Assembly (NCBI GenBank): GCA_021791615.1
Contig: JAJYWG010000135.1
Span: 1 to 9,349 of the forward strand
Length of the DNA stretch: 9,349 nucleotides
From: Actinomycetes bacterium
GTDB taxonomy: Bacteria > Actinomycetota > Acidimicrobiia > Acidimicrobiales > RAAP-2
Direction of reading: 5' to 3'
In this document: piece by piece, positions 5,799 through 9,349 of the stretch
How positions within the stretch are numbered: position 1 is the first letter of the stretch
Layout of the letters: every line of letters starts with the position of its first letter
Translations under genes and position numbers: made by a program
The notes under the pieces: model-generated
What the model saw: the letters and a program-made list of their open reading frames with translations, nothing else
Database searches by the model: none
What the model was told of the DNA's origin: nothing

Positions 5799-8308
5799 CC
5801 GCGCACCCCAACCTCGCGATCGCCGTCGCCGCGCCTGCACCGGCGCCCCTCGACTGGCGCATCGAGCGGCTTCACTCCCTCATGGGCGAGGACTGGCTGG
5901 CGGGCGAGTGGGACCCCGAGCGCCAGCTGCTCCTGCCGCTCCCCGGTGGCCGCCTGAGCCGTCTGTTGCGCTGCGTGGTCGAGGGGTGCCCGAGCGATCG
6001 CTACGGGTCGGACTTGCTCTGCCTCCGGCACCGGCGTCAGTTCGACGCGTCGGGGTCGGGAGACCTCGACGCGTGGGCGATGAGCGGTCAACCGGCCGTC
6101 TTCACCCGGCGCCGCGGCACCGACCAGCCCTGCGCCGTTGTGGGTCCGGACGGACAGGGCTGCCCTCGACCCGCCATGGGCCGCTTCCAGCTGTGCCAGA
6201 GCCACGGCGTCAACTGGTGGAAGCAACGAAGGAAGGGCCGTTCCTTCGAAGCGTTCCTCGCCGCTGCGGTGCCGCTGTCCGACCTCGGCCCGTGCGCGGC
6301 GGCCTGTTGCTACCGTCCGGCCAACGAGCCGATCAACGGCCTGTGCGTGCCCCACGCCCAGATCTGGCGAGCCGAGGGCCGTCCCGGCGGGAAGGCCTTC
6401 ACCAAGTGGACGGCCGCGGTGCGCCAGCCCGTCAACAGCCGAGTGCTCAGCGTGCGCGGCCTCCCCGAGCTCGTCCGCCTGGAGCTTCTCTACGCCATCG
6501 GCTGCCGGGCGGCCGAGCAGGTGAGCGTGATCACCGGCGGGATGCGCCCGTGGATCGACCAGCTGCGCGCCGCAGGCGTGCGTTCGGTCACCGAGTTCGA
6601 TCTTGGGCTCCTCGACGGCATCGGAGACAAGGGCCACGTGCGCTTCGCTCGCTTCGCCGTCGACGTCGTCACCCTCGCCTATGCCGATCCAGAGGCCGAG
6701 CGGGAAAAGGACGTCTGGGACCTGCGGCTCTTCGGTCGTCCCGGGCGCAAGCGGCTCGACTTTCGTTCCATCCGCCAGCCGTGGCTGCGCGAGGCGGCCA
6801 AGGGCTGGGCGACGGCCACCATGGGACGGGTCGGTGACGGGGCGCTCGCTCACCGGGTCGGCTCGCTGTCGATGTTCTCGGCCATCCTGGCGGCTGGACC
6901 GGGGGGCGGCGAGGACCCCGGTGCGCTCGGACGGGCCGACATCGAGCGCGTGCTCGCCCGGGTGCGGGCTCCCGAGTTCCCCGACAAGGACCGACCCTGG
7001 GGCGCCAAGGCGCGGGCTGCTCTTGTCGAAGAGTCGGGCCTCATCCTGCGCGAGGCCCGAGAGCTCGGCCTGCTCGGGGACCTGAGGCCCACCTTCGCCT
7101 TCCGCCGGGGCGACCGGGCGCCAAGGGCAACCGAGGAGCCGCCGGGGCGGGCGCTGCCCGCTGCCGTCGTCGCTCAGCTGGACGCCCACCTCGATCTGCT
7201 CGCCCAGGTCCCCGGCGCCACCGGCCCGGCACGGATCCCCACGCTCGGCGCCTTGGGCCAGCACGCCGGATCGGTCGCGGTGCTCGTCTACCAGCTCTTG
7301 AAGGGCACCGGACGGCGGGTGGGCGAGGTGGCGAGCCTGCGGCTCTCTTGCCTCGAAGTCGACGAGCATGGCAAGGACGTCTTGGTCTACGACAACCACA
7401 AGGCCGGCAGGATGGGGCGGCGTCTGCCCCTCGCCGACTCTGCGCTCGTGGCCGCGATCCGAGCCCAGCAAGCCTGGGTGCGCTCCCGGTTCCCCGACAC
7501 CGCACCAGAGCGTCTGTGGCTGCTGCCCCGACCGCACAAGAACGGGGACGGCATCAACCACATGAAGACCAATCTCATCAACGCCTGGCTGCGCGCCTGG
7601 ATCGAGCAGATCCCCGCGATCGACGCCGGCCCCCTCGACGAAGAGGGCAACCCGGTCCCCTTCGACCAAAGCGCCATCCAGCCCCACGCCTTCCGCCACA
7701 CCTACGCCCAGACCATGGCAGACCAAGGTGTTGCACCATTTTCAGTGCTACGGGATTTGATGGACCACCGGTCCCTCTCCACGACGCTCGGGTACTACCG
7801 CGTCGGCGACGTCCGCAAGCGGGCGGCCATGGAGCTCTTGGCGCGCCACACGGTGGACAACCGGGGGCTCACCCGCCCGGTCGAGGGCACGCCGTCGGCG
7901 ACGACGTACCTTCGGGAGTCGCTGGCGTTCGTGGCGGTGCCGATGGGCAAGTGCTCCGAGCCCACCAACGTCCGCGCCGGCGGGCAAGCGTGCCCCATTC
8001 GCTACCAGTGCGCGGGCTGCGCGCACTTCGAGTCCGACCCCTCCTACCTGCCCGAGCTGCACGCCTACGCCGACGAGCTGCGCAAAGAGCGCGAGGCCAT
8101 GCTGGCCGCCGGCGCGGCGGACTGGGCGGTCGCCCACGTGGGACACCAGCTCGAGGTCATCGTCGGCCACATCCGCACCCACGAGTCGCTGCTCGGCGAG
8201 CTCGCGGACGACGGGCGGGCGGCGATCGAGGAGGCCTCAGCGACCTTGCGCAAGGCGCGCCAGTCTGTGCCTGTCGCCTTCGGCCGGCGCAGGAGGGATC
8301 GTGGCTGA
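5795..8308 (+). CDS. tnpB: Large tyrosine recombinase, TnpB-like, with cysteine-rich N-terminus
   Basis: This 837-residue protein is the second recombinase of the cassette. The catalytic domain lies in the C-terminal half: R508 in GTGRRVGEV, probable lysine K536, H631 and R634 in PHAFRHTYA, H658 in LMDHRSL, and nucleophile Y667 (Y668 adjacent). Behind it is a cysteine cluster C720, C733, C739, C742 (SCP/CAGC-like), resembling a zinc ribbon. The N-terminus has three similar C-C-C-H modules: C60/C65/C76/H79, C113/C123/C134/H137 and C167/C171 or C172/C184/H187, each ending CxxH. Tn554 TnpB is about 630 residues, so the extra length is mainly this N-terminal region. The frame is open further upstream, but ATG 5795 overlapping the tnpA stop is the sensible start. 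Residues 642-654 use unusually A/T-ending codons. The recombinase call is firm; the exact Tn554 grouping is by architecture and gene order. Confidence 0.9.
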   Translation: MTAHPNLAIAVAAPAPAPLDWRIERLHSLMGEDWLAGEWDPERQLLLPLPGGRLSRLLRCVVEGCPSDRYGSDLLCLRHRRQFDASGSGDLDAWAMSGQPAVFTRRRGTDQPCAVVGPDGQGCPRPAMGRFQLCQSHGVNWWKQRRKGRSFEAFLAAAVPLSDLGPCAAACCYRPANEPINGLCVPHAQIWRAEGRPGGKAFTKWTAAVRQPVNSRVLSVRGLPELVRLELLYAIGCRAAEQVSVITGGMRPWIDQLRAAGVRSVTEFDLGLLDGIGDKGHVRFARFAVDVVTLAYADPEAEREKDVWDLRLFGRPGRKRLDFRSIRQPWLREAAKGWATATMGRVGDGALAHRVGSLSMFSAILAAGPGGGEDPGALGRADIERVLARVRAPEFPDKDRPWGAKARAALVEESGLILREARELGLLGDLRPTFAFRRGDRAPRATEEPPGRALPAAVVAQLDAHLDLLAQVPGATGPARIPTLGALGQHAGSVAVLVYQLLKGTGRRVGEVASLRLSCLEVDEHGKDVLVYDNHKAGRMGRRLPLADSALVAAIRAQQAWVRSRFPDTAPERLWLLPRPHKNGDGINHMKTNLINAWLRAWIEQIPAIDAGPLDEEGNPVPFDQSAIQPHAFRHTYAQTMADQGVAPFSVLRDLMDHRSLSTTLGYYRVGDVRKRAAMELLARHTVDNRGLTRPVEGTPSATTYLRESLAFVAVPMGKCSEPTNVRAGGQACPIRYQCAGCAHFESDPSYLPELHAYADELRKEREAMLAAGAADWAVAHVGHQLEVIVGHIRTHESLLGELADDGRAAIEEASATLRKARQSVPVAFGRRRRDRG
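7718..7756 (+). other. Tract of A/T-ending codons inside tnpB
   Basis: Ten of 13 codons (residues 642-654) end in A or T, including seven in a row (caa ggt gtt gca cca ttt tca, 7724-7744), whereas the codons on both sides end almost entirely in G or C. The tract lies between the HxxR motif and the catalytic tyrosine, and the frame is undisturbed. Confidence 0.6.
8291..8296 (+). promoter_or_regulatory. Ribosome binding site of tnpC, inside tnpB
   Basis: AGGAGG lies 4 nt before GTG 8301 and within the last codons of tnpB. It is the strongest ribosome site in the cassette and fixes the tnpC start despite the overlap with the tnpB stop. Confidence 0.75.
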
Positions 8309-8915
8309 CAACAGCGACGTATTGCGGCGCGCCCGACGTCAGGACGGCCGTGTCAAGCGTCAGCGGGCGCTCGACGCCGTCGCCGCCATGGAGTCGGAAA
8401 GCGATCCGATCAGCTTCCCGGCGGTGGCCCGGAGAGCGGGGGTGTCGGTCTCCCTCCTCTACGCCGACACCGCTTTGGCGAGTCGGATCGCCGCAGCCCG
8501 CGACCGCCAGCGCCAGGCCGGTCGGGACCGGGCCTGGCAGCTCCCGACCCGCTCCCTCGTCACGGTGCAGAGCCTGCGCGCCGAGCTCGCCAACGCCAAG
8601 GAGCATGTCCGGCGCCTGAGCGAGGAGGTCTCGCTCCTGAGCGAACGACTGGCTCGTCAACTTGGCGCCGACGCCGACATCGCGCGCGGCCGGGCGCTTG
8701 TTCCGGTCCTCGATGAGGTGGAGCAGCGAGCGGCGGAGCTGGAAGCTGAGAACCACCGACAGCGCGACCGCATCGGACAGCTCGAGGCCGAGAGCCGCGA
8801 GCTCGTCGAGACGCTCCACGCGGCGCGGGCCATGAACCGGGAACTGATGAGCGAGCTCAATCGCCGGACTGGCACCGGCGGGCGCTTGGACGCCGCTCGC
8901 GCAGCGGACCGATAG
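8301..8915 (+). CDS. tnpC: TnpC-like accessory protein (DUF6262 type), helix-turn-helix plus coiled coil
   Basis: This 204-residue protein is the third gene of the cassette and overlaps the tnpB stop by 8 nt. GTG 8301 is set by AGGAGG 4 nt upstream. The N-terminus is basic (RRARRQDGRVKRQRALDAV). A helix-turn-helix-like segment follows at about 38-66 (SFPAVARRAGVSVSLLYADT), and a long heptad-rich coiled coil runs from about 88 to 188 (LRAELANAKEHVRRLSEEV, then LEAENHRQRDRIGQLEAES). This layout and position match the DUF6262 proteins found after paired tyrosine recombinases; in Tn554 the much shorter TnpC (about 125 aa) affects efficiency and orientation of transposition. A DNA-bridging or recombinase-regulating role is inferred. 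It has no recombinase motif, so this is not a three-recombinase (RIT) element. Confidence 0.82.
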   Translation: MADNSDVLRRARRQDGRVKRQRALDAVAAMESESDPISFPAVARRAGVSVSLLYADTALASRIAAARDRQRQAGRDRAWQLPTRSLVTVQSLRAELANAKEHVRRLSEEVSLLSERLARQLGADADIARGRALVPVLDEVEQRAAELEAENHRQRDRIGQLEAESRELVETLHAARAMNRELMSELNRRTGTGGRLDAARAADR

Positions 8916-8916
8916 C

Positions 8917-8940
8917 TGTGTCGGCTACGTCCACGACACA
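8917..8940. promoter_or_regulatory. Inverted TGTGTCG/CGACACA pair near the right end of the Tn554-like element
   Basis: TGTGTCG (8917-8923) and CGACACA (8934-8940) are 7-bp inverted arms with a 10-nt spacer, starting just after the tnpC stop. TCCACGACA (8930-8938) is the reverse complement of TGTCGTGGA at 4559-4567, linking it to the left-end motif. An arm-type binding site is plausible; a weak hairpin after the operon is the alternative, but no T-run follows. Confidence 0.4.
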
Positions 8941-8977
8941 GGAGATGCCCGTCTACCGGGACCTTCTTGTCTGACGG

Positions 8978-8986
8978 CAATAGAAC
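8978..8986 (-). repeat. Right terminal inverted repeat of the Tn554-like element
   Basis: CAATAGAAC pairs with GTTCTATTG at 4503-4511. The resumed istB sequence (CACCGCGATC) follows at once. Confidence 0.7.
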
Positions 8987-9095
8987 CACCGCGATCTTGG
9001 ACCGCCTCATGCACCGCGCCGTCGTGTTCAACATCAAGGGACCATCGTGGCGCATGCGCGAGCACCAGGCCCTGGCCGAGGCGGTGAAGGCGTGA
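8987..9095 (+). pseudogene. istB: IstB of IS21-B, detached 3' part
   Basis: This 109-nt fragment encodes TAILDRLMHRAVVFNIKG, then PSWRMREHQALAEAVKA and TGA at 9093-9095. It is the normal IstB C-terminus and is in the same frame as 3843-4498 when 4499-8986 is removed; the joined gene would be 254 residues, typical of IstB. It has no start or ribosome site of its own and is too short to function. It marks the right edge of the inserted element exactly. Confidence 0.92.
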
Positions 9096-9349
9096 TCGTC
9101 GCCCTCGAGCAGTCCGCAGTCCTCAACCGATGCCGTCGGCCGGGCAACACCCGACCGAATGCTTGACCCCGATCAACACGACCGACTACAACAACCGATC
9201 AACCCCAACACCCGCGGAGGGTTGTTAGCGGCATGACTTCCTGATCACGTCCTGGCGGTGATCGGCGACGCTCTTTGTGCACCGATCTCGCTGAGGTTCG
9301 CCGGCGAAGCCCGATAGCAGGAGGATGTGGAGTCCCTGAACGCGAGGGA
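9096..9349. other. Non-coding tail after istB, no gene recognised
   Basis: No convincing reading frame is seen. The stretch contains CCGATCAAC twice (9169-9177 and 9195-9203), an AACAACC/GGTTGTT inverted pair (9190-9196 and 9220-9226), a GATCAC/GTGATC pair (9243-9248 and 9258-9263) and the 12-bp palindrome TTCGCCGGCGAA (9297-9308). No inverted copy of the IS21-B left-end repeats was found. The right end of IS21-B may lie here in diverged form or beyond the window. Confidence 0.5.

Larger units (their letters stand above)
4499..8986 (+). mobile_element. Tn554-like tyrosine-recombinase transposon inserted in istB
   Basis: The element is 4488 bp and encodes only a TnpA/TnpB/TnpC-type cassette. 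Its limits come from the broken host gene: istB stops matching after 4498 and resumes exactly in frame at 8987. One base is ambiguous, since C at 4499 and C at 8987 could each be host DNA. The ends carry the short inverted match GTTCTATTG/CAATAGAAC. No long target duplication is seen, as expected for Tn554 relatives, which integrate by tyrosine recombination. No cargo gene is present: 118 nt lie before tnpA and 71 nt after tnpC. Confidence 0.9.
2400..9095 (+). mobile_element. IS21-family element B, istB split by a Tn554-like element; right end not located
   Basis: The element has left-end repeats from about 2400, istA at 2554-3846 and istB at 3843-4498 plus 8987-9095. The left boundary is placed at TGTGGACGG (2400), just before two related repeats; IS21 ends usually begin TG. 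No inverted copy of those repeats was found after istB, so the right end may be diverged or beyond 9349; 9095 is only the last base surely belonging to it. Only 19 bp separate it from the presumed end of IS21-A. With istB broken, transposition would need a helper from another copy. Confidence 0.7.

Noticed and set aside
5723..7726. Long open frame of 667 codons on the - strand opposite tnpB
   Set aside because: It is a shadow of the tnpB frame, with no recognisable domain and no ribosome site.
4617..8915. Recombinase-in-trio (RIT) element
   Set aside because: Only the first two genes carry tyrosine recombinase residues; the third is a helix-turn-helix/coiled-coil protein, which fits the Tn554 layout.
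9190..9226. Rho-independent terminator formed by AACAACC/GGTTGTT
   Set aside because: The 7-bp stem has a 23-nt loop and no T-run follows.
9327..9349. Possible gene start (GTG after AGGAGG) at the right edge
   Set aside because: The gap between AGGAGG and GTG is only 2 nt, the ATG at 9325 hits a stop after four codons, and only seven codons are visible.
1..9349. CRISPR array, tRNA or rRNA genes
   Set aside because: No regularly spaced identical repeats and no tRNA- or rRNA-like sequence were seen on reading the window.

Overview
The window is a high-GC (clearly above 60% by eye) stretch made almost entirely of nested mobile elements, all on the + strand. High GC, GTG starts and the IS21/IS30/Tn554-like gene types suggest an actinobacterium, but no housekeeping gene is present to confirm this.

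Layout. (1) Positions 1-2380 are the right part of an IS21-family element (IS21-A): the last 87 residues of its IstB (1-266), then its right-end repeats, ending at about 2380 in ...GCGACA. (2) An IS30-family element (339-2343, 2005 bp) sits inside those end repeats. It has perfect 27-bp inverted repeats and a 3-bp TGG target duplication, and carries an intact DD(33)E transposase plus an unrecognised 217-residue passenger gene. (3) A second, different IS21 element (IS21-B) begins near 2400 with its own left-end repeats, an intact istA (2554-3846) and an istB overlapping it by 4 nt. (4) istB is split by a 4488-bp Tn554-like element (about 4499-8986) that encodes only a three-gene recombination cassette: TnpA-like tyrosine recombinase (393 aa), TnpB-like tyrosine recombinase (837 aa, with a cysteine-rich N-terminus) and TnpC-like/DUF6262 helix-turn-helix plus coiled-coil protein (204 aa). 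(5) The remaining 109 nt of istB resume at 8987 in the correct frame and stop at 9095. (6) Positions 9096-9349 hold no convincing gene; the right end of IS21-B was not identified.

Both insertions can be undone on paper. Removing the IS30 and one TGG restores an IS21-A end repeat. Removing 4499-8986 restores a 254-residue IstB. The transposase/recombinase genes of the IS30 and the Tn554-like element look intact, so these insertions are probably recent, whereas IS21-B has lost its own IstB helper.

The three Tn554-like genes overlap (ATGA between tnpA and tnpB; 8 nt between tnpB and tnpC) and look like one operon. The most unusual points are three repeated C-C-C-H putative zinc modules at the TnpB N-terminus, the IS30 passenger gene, CGACAC-type motifs near both ends of the Tn554-like element, and a split istB that still reads as an open frame of almost normal length.
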